From Methanospirillum purgamenti (GTDB lineage: Archaea > Halobacteriota > Methanomicrobia > Methanomicrobiales > Methanospirillaceae), in NCBI RefSeq assembly GCF_018502485.1, contig NZ_CP075546.1: a stretch of 64,000 nt of DNA; one strand, given 5' to 3'. Shown here piece by piece: positions 19,186-28,357 of the stretch. The notes under the pieces are model-generated. The model saw only the letters and a list, made by a program, of their open reading frames with translations, made no database searches and had not been told where the DNA came from. A program made the translations under genes and the position numbers. Numbering within the stretch: the stretch's first letter is position 1; each line of letters starts with the position of its first letter.

Positions 19186-19758
19186 ATGGGTTATTGTGTA
19201 CAACTTGGAATTCTCTGTTCATTGGTTCTAGTTTTTTGTACTGGATTCTGTTCTGCTGCTGAATCATCCTCCGCTTTGATCTATATCCAAGGGAGTGGGA
19301 GTGCAATCACGAACGGATCAAATGGGATGATAATAACGGTAAAGGATGTCGTTCCATATTTCCATATTACCGATGGTGTAGATAGTAAATTAGTTCCGGT
19401 AGGGTCCCTTGCCGATATTTCCTACCCCGTACAAGCAGTAGTTAATCTTTTTAATGCTGAAAATGAAACCAACTCAATAATTCAGGTCTCAAATCTGTCT
19501 TTATCAGATGAGAATAAGGTTCTCACCCTTGATGTCACCCCGCTTGAGTTTTATGACGGTGAGAGGCTGAAATCCTTTGTGAATGGGCAGACACCACTAT
19601 CAGACGAGAAGATCGGTGAATACAATCGTGCCGGTATTTATTTAGAAGCAGTCTGGGAGGCACCATCAAATACTCTGAATTGTATCCCTTGTTTCTGTTG
19701 TGATTTTGGAGGTAGTGGAGAGTGTGGGAATATATGCGAATGTTGTACACCTACATGA
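19186..19758 (+). CDS. Exported protein with a Cys-rich tail, function unknown
   Basis: 190 residues. Residues 1-24 are a signal peptide ending near CSAAES. The middle, about 130 residues, is a beta-rich domain shared with the protein at 36672: both have a Tyr-(I/L)-QG-(S/G) strand, an (I/M)IITV strand, and (S/N)LSLSDENKVLTLDV followed by LEFYDGE. The last 25 residues hold nine cysteines (CIPCFCCDF, CGNICECC), which would be disulphide-bonded or metal-binding outside the cell. A TATA-like tract about 25 bases before the ATG hints at a leaderless transcript. No known family recognised. Confidence 0.75.
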   Translation: MGYCVQLGILCSLVLVFCTGFCSAAESSSALIYIQGSGSAITNGSNGMIITVKDVVPYFHITDGVDSKLVPVGSLADISYPVQAVVNLFNAENETNSIIQVSNLSLSDENKVLTLDVTPLEFYDGERLKSFVNGQTPLSDEKIGEYNRAGIYLEAVWEAPSNTLNCIPCFCCDFGGSGECGNICECCTPT

Positions 19759-20020
19759 TGTTACTGGTAATTTAGTAGGGAACTAATTCATCCCTTTTTT
19801 TGTGAGATACTTACCTGGTTTTTGTTCTTCTGGATAAAAATACCCTGAGATAAACTATCTTTTCTTTTCTATTATTTCTATGCAGAATGAAGATAAACAA
19901 ATCCGGAATCAATGGTGATGAGATCTGACTCCAATGATCCGGAACTCGTGATAGCTGGAAAGTAAAAAATGATAATTATGGATGCCTTCTGATATTCAGG
20001 AAGAATATTTTGTATTCTGT

Positions 20021-21232
20021 TCAGGGTTCCTCTTGCATCTCCGAGCAGTTCAGATACCTGCCAGCCCCGACGATATACCGGGCGTCATCGCTCCCGGTGC
20101 AGAGTTCGATATAACTCTTCTTTTTGTAGAGGATGAGTGATTTCGGGTTTGAGTACACGTAACTAATCCAGCCTTTTCCTTCCTTTAAGGCAAGTTCCGT
20201 CAAATCATCCCGGAACATGTTCCCTACCGCATCAGGTTTTCCTGAATAATGGGTTCCTACGGTCTGGGGATTGACTCCGTTCCCAAGAAGGGTTACATTG
20301 GTATCAAAGACGAATACGTACAAATTTGGATCGGTAGAATCCACATACGGGCTCTCACCTGCGTTAATACTGGCAAGTGTTCCGCTGGGATCACTTTTCA
20401 AGTCTTCAATGGTCTTTTGGACAAGATCGACCAACATCTCATCGGTAATATCACTATCCATACATCCTATCGGAAGATATTTCAAGAAAATCTTCTCATA
20501 GTCGGTGCTACCGCTTTCAGCCCGGTTCATCTTGAGCTGCTTGAGAGTATTGTTCACCGCAGAAACGAACTCCTCAGATGTATCCGGATTAAAAGCAAAG
20601 TAATCTTCAAAATAAGATATCTCCTTTTGTTGTGCAAATTTGGATGGATCTTTGGCATACGTCGCAATAGCTTTCTGACCCGGATAATCTCCATAAGCAA
20701 ATGCATTGACAGAACCGTCATCAACCAGTTTTATAGCGTCTTCTGCGGTGAGGACTTCAATAAGGTTCTTTTCGTTAGAACCTGCATTCAGAGTGGAATT
20801 GATGGTTCGACTATCTTTAATGACTGCTATCTTCAATGCTGCGATATCACTTTTTTCTGACAGATTTACGCCCTCATTCGTATAGATGAGATCACGATCG
20901 GTAAAGAATGGCCCTGCCCATAAGAAATCATTCTCCCGTTCAGGAGTCCGGGTGATGGTAAAAAGAACCGTATCAGGGGTTGTTCTAACGAGGTTATATC
21001 CCTCGGACCAGGGAAGGAGCTTGAATGAACTCCGGTTTATGTCACTTCCCATTTTCTGCAAAATCTTCTCGAAGAGGTCCACAGAAATGCCCTGTAATGT
21101 TCCATTATCAACGAAGTTTAGAGGATAGTAATCTTCTGTGATAATCTGGATGTCTTCTGGTATTACCGTTCCGGAACAAAAGATCGGAAGGGTGAGAAAC
21201 CCTATGAGGAGAAATACTATTAATCGCTTCAT
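20021..21232 (-). CDS. Solute-binding (SBP_bac_3) protein fused to a Cache domain
   Basis: 403 residues with a signal peptide (KRLIVFLLIGFLTLPIFC). Residues about 25-255 are an amino-acid-type binding protein (ITEDYYPLNFVDNGTLQGIS, FTITRTPERENDF, DGSVNAFAYGDY). Residues about 275-400 are a single-Cache domain (YVFVFDTNVTLLGNGVNP, VGTHYSGKPDAVGN, GWISYVYSNP, YIVGAGRY) like those in the protein at 10044. No transporter genes lie beside it, so a sensing role is likelier than uptake. The HTH-PAS regulator upstream on the same strand ends 44 bp before this start. Confidence 0.85.
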   Translation of the reverse strand: MKRLIVFLLIGFLTLPIFCSGTVIPEDIQIITEDYYPLNFVDNGTLQGISVDLFEKILQKMGSDINRSSFKLLPWSEGYNLVRTTPDTVLFTITRTPERENDFLWAGPFFTDRDLIYTNEGVNLSEKSDIAALKIAVIKDSRTINSTLNAGSNEKNLIEVLTAEDAIKLVDDGSVNAFAYGDYPGQKAIATYAKDPSKFAQQKEISYFEDYFAFNPDTSEEFVSAVNNTLKQLKMNRAESGSTDYEKIFLKYLPIGCMDSDITDEMLVDLVQKTIEDLKSDPSGTLASINAGESPYVDSTDPNLYVFVFDTNVTLLGNGVNPQTVGTHYSGKPDAVGNMFRDDLTELALKEGKGWISYVYSNPKSLILYKKKSYIELCTGSDDARYIVGAGRYLNCSEMQEEP

Positions 21233-21262
21233 AAATTCAGGTTTTTAGGTCAAATGTAAAAC

Positions 21263-21274
21263 TATATATATCCA
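21263..21274 (-). promoter_or_regulatory. Probable TATA box of the 20021 gene
   Basis: Read on the minus strand, GGATATATATAG lies about 32-43 bases upstream of the ATG at 21232, with a purine-rich BRE-like flank (GAGGT). It sits in the 44-bp gap after the HTH-PAS gene, which suggests the binding-protein gene has its own promoter. Confidence 0.45.
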
Positions 21275-21276
21275 CC

Positions 21277-22743
21277 TCATTGTATGATGATTCCTTTCAT
21301 ACCGTCAGAGAAAGAAATGAGTTTCATAGATACAGGTTTTTTTGTATTATCCCCGCAGGTGAGTTCAAAGATCTCTTTTTGAAATTCTGACGTATCTTTC
21401 TCATTCTTCTTTACCATCTCTTCCAAAATCTTTTGAGCATTTTTGTCCGGAAATGCCTTCTCTGCCCATAAATCCCAGGAAGAAATCGTTGTCAGATCAT
21501 ATCCAAATTCATCTGAAAACTTCCGGTTCAAATAAAAAATGGTATTTTGCTTGTCCAGTATCATGACCGGAATATCCAGGGCTGATACAAATTCTTTAAA
21601 TTTCTGTTCACTCCGTGATAACCTCTGCTCTGTCATCCTTCGGGCAAGTGCTATTGATGCCTGGCGAAAGAATGATAATATTGCCTGCTTATTTTCGAGT
21701 TTTTCATCCTTACCAAGACAAATCCCAACAAGACCGAATAATTGTTCCTGCCATACCAGTCCGGTGAGATATATCTTTGCAATGTTAAATGTCAAAGATG
21801 CTTGTTCACATGCTTCTTTTGGAAATATATGGGCACATGCATCATAAAATGAATATTCTTCTTCTTCATAAAATGGCTTGAAATGCATAACCCGCATTTC
21901 CTTAAAAGTAAAGGCATTCTCATGGAAAGGGGCAGAATAAAAGAAATCTTTAACCGGAAATTTCATTCCGACCGGATTAAAACCAAACAGTTGTGTGACT
22001 CCTTCCCGTGTTTTTTCATCTTCTATTGCTCGAAAAATAAATTGTCCCTCCGTCTCATCATAGGAATGAATATAGTATCGTGGATTTTCCGGGACGAGGC
22101 TTTTCAATTGGTCTGCAATATATGCATAGATGTCAGATTCCGGGGGAAGGTCAACCAGTTCTTCAGCCGTCCGGGCTAAAAACTCCATATTTTTTAGATG
22201 ACGTTTCTTCTCGGTTATATCCTCAAGCACTATGGTAAGGCCCTTCTCTTTTTCCTCAAACAATGTAGGGATAACTTCCATTTTGTAAAAAAAATCAAAA
22301 TTATTTTTTGAAAACCGGACATCATGTATGACCTGTTCTTTTGTAACCGAGGTGATTAATGAGAGGGCTTCAGGGGTGGAAATGATTGGAAGTCCATTTT
22401 CGAGAATATTTCGCCCAACGAGATCTTCCCTGGATAGTTCGGAAAATGTGAGATACTGATCATTCACCTGGACGATGTTCATGTTTAAGTCCAGGATTAT
22501 GATCATATTCTTAGTAAAACAGAGAAATGCTGACATTGGAACCCGTTGCGAGAGCCAGTATACTTTCGCTGAACCAACCTGTCTGGCCTCCACTTTGCCT
22601 TCTGCATGGAGTACTTCCAGATACTTTGCGGTAAAATTGCGGTCTTTTTTTATTTTTCTTGAGAGATCCGTGATAGTAAGTCCTCGTGGGCTTGACTTCA
22701 GGCTCTTGAGGATCGCAGTATATGCTTCCTGAACCTCTGTCAT
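21277..22743 (-). CDS. Winged-helix/PAS/GAF regulator
   Basis: 488 residues. Residues 1-70 form a winged helix (LTITDLSRKIKKDRNFTAKY, VEARQVGSAKVYWLS) of the archaeal HTH-PAS type. A PAS domain at about 75-180 (IVQVNDQYLTFSELSREDL, closing with VLEDITEKKR), a GAF-like domain at about 185-375 with several Cys and His, and a second PAS at about 385-488 follow. No kinase domain, so it is a one-component sensor that would bind DNA directly. It is the gene just upstream of the SBP-Cache protein. Confidence 0.85.
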   Translation of the reverse strand: MTEVQEAYTAILKSLKSSPRGLTITDLSRKIKKDRNFTAKYLEVLHAEGKVEARQVGSAKVYWLSQRVPMSAFLCFTKNMIIILDLNMNIVQVNDQYLTFSELSREDLVGRNILENGLPIISTPEALSLITSVTKEQVIHDVRFSKNNFDFFYKMEVIPTLFEEKEKGLTIVLEDITEKKRHLKNMEFLARTAEELVDLPPESDIYAYIADQLKSLVPENPRYYIHSYDETEGQFIFRAIEDEKTREGVTQLFGFNPVGMKFPVKDFFYSAPFHENAFTFKEMRVMHFKPFYEEEEYSFYDACAHIFPKEACEQASLTFNIAKIYLTGLVWQEQLFGLVGICLGKDEKLENKQAILSFFRQASIALARRMTEQRLSRSEQKFKEFVSALDIPVMILDKQNTIFYLNRKFSDEFGYDLTTISSWDLWAEKAFPDKNAQKILEEMVKKNEKDTSEFQKEIFELTCGDNTKKPVSMKLISFSDGMKGIIIQ

Positions 22744-22876
22744 GTTAAAAAATTATTGATAGACTTCCGGGAGATTAAGGTTTATGTTGGTCCGGGTGTG
22801 GGAAAAAATGCTGGTGGGAACAATAAAAACTTATGTTAAAAAAAACACCCATGAAGCTCTGCCTCATGTTTAACTC

Positions 22877-22925
22877 ATGAAAACCTATCATCCAGAGTCC
22901 ATTTAAATTTCACATAGGTTTTCAT
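22877..22925. repeat. 12-bp perfect inverted repeat with 25-bp spacer
   Basis: ATGAAAACCTAT at 22877-22888 is matched by its exact complement ATAGGTTTTCAT at 22914-22925. It lies in the gap upstream of the HTH-PAS gene and before the toxin remnant. It could be a transcript hairpin or an end of a lost element. Confidence 0.5.
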
Positions 22926-22950
22926 CGAAAATTATTCAATTCATAGATGC

Positions 22951-22982
22951 GGACAAATCCTAAATTGTATTCCAATTTGGCT
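22951..22982. repeat. Degenerate copy of the 24131 repeat
   Basis: Starts GGACAAATCCTAAATTG and goes on to TTCCAATTTGG. It matches the repeat at 24131-24163 at most positions, but its right arm has decayed. The two copies bracket the toxin-like module on the minus strand. Confidence 0.55.
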
Positions 22983-23019
22983 GCGCAATGTAAAATCATA
23001 AAAATGAATGAATTACAAT

Positions 23020-23697
23020 TTATTTTGTACCAATATTAAATGATGAAGAGTGAATTACTTTATAACAACGAACAGAAATTCCCATAACATTTAATGGTTT
23101 GAAAATATATTTCATTGCCCAGTTCTTAACATCCTCATCTTTAACATCCCAAAATATCAATTCCGGATCTAAATTTTCTTTTCCATCTGTTAATTTTTGG
23201 AATAAGAGAGTTGGTGCAGTATTTTCATAGGAATTGTCATATATCAAAACCTCATCTGCTGCAAGGATCATTTGGGGCAAAAAAGAAATGGAACGTTCAT
23301 ATCTACTCCTGATTTTATCTTCTGGAACATCATGTCCTCCTTCTAAAACACGATTTCAAACCCTGGCTACATTTATATCCGGATTTTTTGTTGTGACATA
23401 AGTCAGATGGACCCTATAGCCACAATTTTTCGCATAATTCATTATGTCAAGGCGGCTTTCATGAGAAAATACCGTTTCCCATGTGAAAGACAAGCCATTA
23501 GATAACATTTCACGAATTTGTCTGTTGGTTTCTTCCTAAGCACACTATAATTTTTCAAAACTATCAGGCATCTTTGAAATTATCGGATGTTCTCGTGCAC
23601 AATAATCTGCATTTATGAAAATTCGATTATCATCTTCAGGAACTAAAGTGGACTTACCAGATCCGTTTGGTCTGGCTAAAATAGAGAATATCCTCAT
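23020..23697 (-). pseudogene. Zeta-toxin-like P-loop kinase, broken by three stops
   Basis: The frame reads for 226 codons with no frameshift but three stops. It starts MRIFSILARPNGSGKSTLVP (P-loop GSGKST), continues FINADYCAREHP, two TAG codons in EKL-stop-CA-stop-EE, then FTWETVFSHESRLDIMNYAK, VHLTYVTTKNPDINVARV-stop(TGA)-NRVLEGGHDVPEDKI and YERSISFLPQMILAADEVLIYDN. This order is that of zeta-toxin/AAA_33 kinases, which phosphorylate UDP-sugars or related molecules. TAG serves as a normal stop elsewhere in the window (for example at 63729), so read-through is unlikely. The ATG overlaps the stop of the upstream gene (TAATG). Confidence 0.8.
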
Positions 23698-24023
23698 TAT
23701 TCAGAGTAACCGAGGATTTTATATGCCCTACGAGAAGCTGCTATCAATTTTTTATCAGTATTTTTAAATGAAGGAATAAACCCTTTTTCATTCCATTTTG
23801 TTTCATTTGAAATCCTGATACTTTCAGGAGACATCCTCATCATAATCCGGTTTTTTTCAGTTTCTTCTAATGGAACACAATGTAATAAAGTACTATCTTC
23901 TTTTTTTGCCGGGAATATTTTTTCTGTGGTTATTTTTTGGGTCTCTATTTTTCGAGAAAATGATTGTTCTCTCTGATTCCGGGTTTTTCTGGTTTTTCTC
24001 GTGGGTAAATTAGAAAATCTCAT
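23697..24023 (-). CDS. Small basic protein upstream of the zeta-like toxin, possible antitoxin
   Basis: 108 residues, rich in Lys and Arg at the start (PTRKTRKTRNQREQSF), with an intact frame that ends one base into the ATG of the toxin remnant (TAATG). Position, size and coupling are those of an antitoxin. The C-terminal half (FIPSFKNTDKKLIAASRRAY) may be helical. No family recognised; the antitoxin role is inferred from context only. Confidence 0.5.
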   Translation of the reverse strand: MRFSNLPTRKTRKTRNQREQSFSRKIETQKITTEKIFPAKKEDSTLLHCVPLEETEKNRIMMRMSPESIRISNETKWNEKGFIPSFKNTDKKLIAASRRAYKILGYSE

Positions 24024-24130
24024 AACTTAATTATGTAAAAATATTGGTAATCTAAAAATTATGTATTTTCCTATATTCAAAAATGAAAAATGAAATTCCC
24101 ATCGTTAACCGAAAGTAAGATATCATCTTC

Positions 24131-24163
24131 GGACAAATTGTAAATTGAATTTCCAATTTGTCC
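24131..24163. repeat. Perfect 10-bp inverted repeat before the DUF4143 gene
   Basis: GGACAAATTG at 24131-24140 and CAATTTGTCC at 24154-24163 are exact complements around a 13-bp spacer. It ends 14 bp before the ATG at 24178, so it could be an operator or part of the 5' end. A related sequence lies at 22951. Confidence 0.6.
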
Positions 24164-24177
24164 AATCAATTACATTC

Positions 24178-25353
24178 ATGATCCTACGAGCAGCCGGAGA
24201 AAAAATACGAGAATTAGCATCAGGATTTCCTGCCGTAGTTGTTACCGGACCACGTCAATCCGGTAAGACAACCCTGGTAAAACACCTGTTTCCTGACAAA
24301 CCCTATCTCCTTCTTGAAGAACCTGATACCCGGAGATTTGCAGAAGAAGATCCCAGAAGTTTTTTGGGTCAATATCTGGATAAAGGAGCAATCATCGACG
24401 AAGCTCAGTATGTTCCTGAACTCTTCTCATATTTACAGGGAATATTAGATCAAAGTGAAAGTCCTGGCCGGTTTATCCTGACCGGATCACAGAATTTCCT
24501 CATGATGGCTAAAATAACCCAGTCACTAGCCGGGAGAATTGGAATTATAAAACTTCTACCCCTTTCAATGAATGAATTGAATCAGGCAGGACAAGAGTGT
24601 GACCAGTATGAGGAATACTTGTTCCGGGGGTTTTATCCACGGCTCTATAAATTTTCGATCCTTCCATCAGATTTCTATTCGTCCTATGTTCAGACATATC
24701 TTGAACGGGACTTAACCCAACTAAAACAAGTCCATAGTCTGTCTACTTTTCACATATTTCTCAAAATGTGTGCAAACCGAATTGGTCAGGTAGTTAATTT
24801 CACATCCCTTGGTGCTGATTGTGGTATCAGCCACAATACTGCCAAAGAATGGATATCCCTGCTTGAAACGTCGGGAATTGTATTTCTCATTAAAACGCAT
24901 CATAAAAATTACAATAAACGCCTCATTCAGATGCCAAAATTATATTTTTCAGATCCCGGACTTGCAGCATATCTTGCAGACATCAAATCTGCCGACGAGA
25001 TTGTAACTCATCCCCTGAAAGGAGGACTTTTTGAGACGTTAATCATCGGAGAATTTTTAAAATACAGATATAACAGAGGCCTGGATTCTAATCTCTACTT
25101 TTGGCGTGATAAAACAGGACATGAAATTGATTGCATCATAGAAAAATCAATACATGAAACAATATCTGTAGAAATCAAGGCCGGCAGGACAATAGCCGGA
25201 GATTTCTTTAAAAATATTCATTATTACAATAGATTGTCAGGACAGAGTCCGGATAGATCATTCATTGTGTATGGGGGTGACCAGGATCAAAACCGGAGTG
25301 ATGGAAGAATAATAGGATATTCACATCTTGATTCGATATTCGAATTTCTCTAA
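24178..25353 (+). CDS. AAA ATPase with DUF4143 nuclease-like C-terminus
   Basis: 391 residues from the ATG at 24178; an in-frame TTG at 24145 falls inside the inverted repeat and is less likely. Walker A is TGPRQSGKTTLVKHLF, Walker B is GAIIDEAQYVPELF, and RFILTGSQNFLMM is the sensor. The C-terminal part keeps a PD-(D/E)XK-like core (HEIDCIIE followed by SVEIKAGRT). It belongs to a different DUF4143 subgroup from the gene at 8629. The family is common in archaeal and bacterial accessory regions. Its role is unproven, though a tie to toxin-antitoxin-like conflict is often suspected. Confidence 0.87.
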   Translation: MILRAAGEKIRELASGFPAVVVTGPRQSGKTTLVKHLFPDKPYLLLEEPDTRRFAEEDPRSFLGQYLDKGAIIDEAQYVPELFSYLQGILDQSESPGRFILTGSQNFLMMAKITQSLAGRIGIIKLLPLSMNELNQAGQECDQYEEYLFRGFYPRLYKFSILPSDFYSSYVQTYLERDLTQLKQVHSLSTFHIFLKMCANRIGQVVNFTSLGADCGISHNTAKEWISLLETSGIVFLIKTHHKNYNKRLIQMPKLYFSDPGLAAYLADIKSADEIVTHPLKGGLFETLIIGEFLKYRYNRGLDSNLYFWRDKTGHEIDCIIEKSIHETISVEIKAGRTIAGDFFKNIHYYNRLSGQSPDRSFIVYGGDQDQNRSDGRIIGYSHLDSIFEFL

Positions 25354-25503
25354 CAAAAACAAGATAGTAATCCTATCTGTGGTTATCTTTAATTCAAACG
25401 TATTATATGAAAAAAGGGTATGATTCATTCCTTCATATAACAGGTGATATCAGAGTTTTACTCCGAATTCAAAAAATTTCAACCCATTCATCACCAGAAT
25501 AAA

Positions 25504-25857
25504 TTATACTTTTATCTCAATTATTCCCTTGTCCTCCATATACGGAGTTCGCTCCAATAGCCGGGCCGAATCAACTGCCTCGGTGGGCATACGTCCACCA
25601 AATTCCCGTGGACCCTTATACACTCCGTCCGGAGATAAGTCACGGTCATGTTTTTTGAGCCAGTAAAACCGGTGACAATACAAATACACTCCTTTGGTAT
25701 TGGAATCCCTTTTCTCAACCAGTTCATATCCGATAAGTTTTGAAAATTCCTGAATTCTCTTCCCGATGGTTTTTACCGGAAACCTGGATGAAGTGCTCAG
25801 ATATTGGTCCTGTCGCAAATATGAATAATTTTGAGGATTTTCAAGCCATGTAATCAT
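25504..25857 (-). CDS. Small protein ending the replication-type operon
   Basis: 117 residues. Start overlaps the stop of the helicase-like gene (ATGA). The sequence (RFPVKTIGKRIQEFSKLIGY, then VYLYCHRFYWLKKHDRD) suggests a winged helix, perhaps DNA-binding. No family recognised. Coupled translation ties it to the two upstream genes. Confidence 0.6.
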   Translation of the reverse strand: MITWLENPQNYSYLRQDQYLSTSSRFPVKTIGKRIQEFSKLIGYELVEKRDSNTKGVYLYCHRFYWLKKHDRDLSPDGVYKGPREFGGRMPTEAVDSARLLERTPYMEDKGIIEIKV

Positions 25858-27950
25858 AATTTCTTCTCCTTTTCGTTCAGGTTCTTCATTTCATCGTAGT
25901 GTTTCTGACAGACCTGGTTATATGGCCTGCCTGGAATCCAGTAGAGTTGTGATAACCGGTCTGGTTCTCCGCATCCTTTGCATCTGCAGAATAAATCAAC
26001 CATGTGTTCCGTTGGGACAGGCACGTATTCATCAACAGAAAGGTCAGGATCCAGGCCATGATATGATAAAAATTCCTGGAGCGTTGTAATTTCAGACTGT
26101 ATAGAAGAATCCCTTCCAGCAGAAGTATCCTCTGGAACATCTACTGCCCCTTCATCAGATCTACCTGATATTTCACCAGCAGAGAGAACCGGTTCGGAGG
26201 AAGAACTGCTGTCAGAAATTCCGGACTGCCGGGTATGATACTCAGGTCCTTTCATACATTCAGGGCATTCCGGAATTTCTCCTCCTGATTCGTCAAAGTA
26301 ATACCTCTGCATAATCTCCGTCCATTTTTTCCTGCTCGGGACGAATAATGCCCGGACATTTTTAATCCCTTTCGCTGTCTGTATTCTTTTCTGCCTGAGT
26401 TCCATATCAATTCCTCCAAGTGTCCGTGTTACTGTCCTGGAACTGCATTTCAGTCCTTCGGCTATCATTTTAGGAAGAACCACCTGGATTCGTCCTTCAT
26501 AGTAATATTTACCGAATTCAGGGTCTCCCATCAGATCTTCTTCCCCCTGTGCCAGTGACAGGGCATAATTAAACATCCCTCCTTCCATGGATTCTGCTCT
26601 TGTCCGCCGGATCTCTTTCTGCCTGGCGTTCAGGTACTGCAAAAACCGTTCCTGACCATCCGGAAATAGTGTCAGGATAACAGAAAGCGGTCTTGCCATC
26701 TGTTTCAGCCGCCCTTCTATTCCCATCCCATTACAGGAGAGCATGCAGTCTTCTGATACCTCTGACCAGTGTTCGAGGGTAAACCTGGCAATAAGAGCTC
26801 TTATCTCTGCTACTTCATCAGTGTACCGGGATGGAAGTTCAGGAGGAATATCCTCCCTGGTTGTTTCATCCGGAGAGAAAGAAAGGCATCTTCCCTCGGT
26901 TGCAGAGTCCCTGAACGGTTGTCTCATGGCGATGAGCTTGGGACCAAAGGGATCAAAGATATGAATCTTAGAAAGGTCGCCTTTATCTGTGAGAAGGAAC
27001 GGATTATCTTTTTCAAATCCCAGGTTAAGGTATTTGACCAGGGGATCGGACTGGTCTCCTTTCAGGTCTGATTCGTCAATGAGAAGTGTTCCCATCCATT
27101 TCTCCTTAAACCGCATGATACCAGAGAGCGAAGATGCTCCCGAAGCACGGATATGATAAAAACAGATATCTGATATGACTTTCAGGAACCGGCTTTTTCC
27201 TTTCCCGGTATCTCCTAAAAACCGGAGGTACGGAGTTGTACTGCACTTTGGAAAATACCAGGAATAAAGGGCATAGTAGACAAATAACTCATAGTCTCTC
27301 TCTTCAGCATCCAGGTACCGGTACAGATGGTCCCTTATCCGGGTATAAAGATCTCCCGGAGAGAGGAGCTGTGCCGCTTTTAGGAGGTCAGTCCTGGGTA
27401 ACCCTACAATATAGGACGTGGTACCCCGATCCTGGTGGATGGGGAGCTCCGGAGGGACGGTCCTCATACCTGATGTATCAGTCTCTTCAGCAGAGAATTC
27501 CACTGTTCCTTCTGTTAGATGAGCATACGAATACCGATCACCCTCACTGATACAGGTAAGGTAGAGGATCCCGCCTTTCTCAAAATACGGAATATGCCGG
27601 ATTAACTCCTCTTCATCAGGAGAGTCATATTTTTTGACGGTATCAATATATGAAAATGCCAGATCCTTGATATCCCGAAGGGTTTCATAGTCAAGCTGTT
27701 GGTATTCTTTGAGCTTTTTATTTCGTTTTTGCAACGTTTTGATAACCACATCTGACCGTTTCCGGTTGGAGAGCAGATACACTGCAATATCCCAGTATTC
27801 ACGGTTAAGATCTCCTTCTTCGTCAGGGTCTTCGGAGATGAGGTATGCTCCGGATTCTTTCACAACCGAATAGGATCGATCTCCGGCCATGACTAACGCT
27901 CTTCTCGTCTTTTCGGTAAACTGGGGCATTGATGTTATTGCTTCTGTCAT
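25854..27950 (-). CDS. AAA/helicase-like replication protein of a mobile element
   Basis: 698 residues. A P-loop (LRFLGDTGKGKSRFLKVI) at about 250 is followed by Walker B TLLIDESDL and an arginine-rich sensor stretch (RQPFRDSATEGRCLSF). A winged-helix-like segment near 500-560 (LKCSSRTVTRTLGGID) and a low-complexity Ser/Asp linker come before a C-terminal cysteine cluster (ECPECMKG, FCRCKGCGEPDRL), likely zinc-binding. This layout matches plasmid or provirus replication ATPases of archaea and not the chromosomal MCM. It overlaps both neighbours by four bases. Confidence 0.7.
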   Translation of the reverse strand: MTEAITSMPQFTEKTRRALVMAGDRSYSVVKESGAYLISEDPDEEGDLNREYWDIAVYLLSNRKRSDVVIKTLQKRNKKLKEYQQLDYETLRDIKDLAFSYIDTVKKYDSPDEEELIRHIPYFEKGGILYLTCISEGDRYSYAHLTEGTVEFSAEETDTSGMRTVPPELPIHQDRGTTSYIVGLPRTDLLKAAQLLSPGDLYTRIRDHLYRYLDAEERDYELFVYYALYSWYFPKCSTTPYLRFLGDTGKGKSRFLKVISDICFYHIRASGASSLSGIMRFKEKWMGTLLIDESDLKGDQSDPLVKYLNLGFEKDNPFLLTDKGDLSKIHIFDPFGPKLIAMRQPFRDSATEGRCLSFSPDETTREDIPPELPSRYTDEVAEIRALIARFTLEHWSEVSEDCMLSCNGMGIEGRLKQMARPLSVILTLFPDGQERFLQYLNARQKEIRRTRAESMEGGMFNYALSLAQGEEDLMGDPEFGKYYYEGRIQVVLPKMIAEGLKCSSRTVTRTLGGIDMELRQKRIQTAKGIKNVRALFVPSRKKWTEIMQRYYFDESGGEIPECPECMKGPEYHTRQSGISDSSSSSEPVLSAGEISGRSDEGAVDVPEDTSAGRDSSIQSEITTLQEFLSYHGLDPDLSVDEYVPVPTEHMVDLFCRCKGCGEPDRLSQLYWIPGRPYNQVCQKHYDEMKNLNEKEKKL

Positions 27951-28357
27951 CTTCTTCTCCTGGCCTTCTTCCAGGCAATTCTCTCTAAAAACCTCACTTC
28001 CGGCATCTCGCTATTGAGCTGGTCAAGATGTCTTTTCATCACATCCGTATCGCATGTCCCTCCACAGGGCATGATCCCCCTGCATATTGCATCCCATTGT
28101 GCAGCATCATAGCCTATACCGCACCGGAAACAGTATACGAGGCCCTTTGAAGGATTCATAGATATATTTCCTCCCCGCTCAAGGTGTGCCTTTACATTTG
28201 GATCATCATACCGTTTGCCATGTGATACCTTGTTCCAGCCTTTTTCTATGGGTCCCTTCTCTCCGGCCGGGATTTGGAGAAATACCAGGTCTTCACACTG
28301 TATCTGCCAGGGAATAAGATCGCAGGAGGTGTGGTTGAATGATATTCCCACACTCAT
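27947..28357 (-). CDS. Short PrimPol/zinc-finger-like protein
   Basis: 136 residues. The N-terminal part (IPAGEKGPIEKGWNKVSHG, then HLERGGNIS) resembles the opening of bifunctional primase-polymerases that take up dNTPs. It then goes straight to a cysteine cluster (VYCFRCGIGYDAAQWDAICRG, CGGTC) without the catalytic core. It may be a zinc-finger subunit or a shortened primase. Overlaps the helicase-like gene by ATGA. Confidence 0.6.
   Translation of the reverse strand: MSVGISFNHTSCDLIPWQIQCEDLVFLQIPAGEKGPIEKGWNKVSHGKRYDDPNVKAHLERGGNISMNPSKGLVYCFRCGIGYDAAQWDAICRGIMPCGGTCDTDVMKRHLDQLNSEMPEVRFLERIAWKKARRRR

Noticed and set aside
23020..23697. Read-through of TAG as pyrrolysine in the toxin-like frame
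   Set aside because: TAG ends ordinary genes in this window (for example ahbC at 63729 and the TPR gene at 55997), and the frame also has a TGA. Plain decay is simpler.
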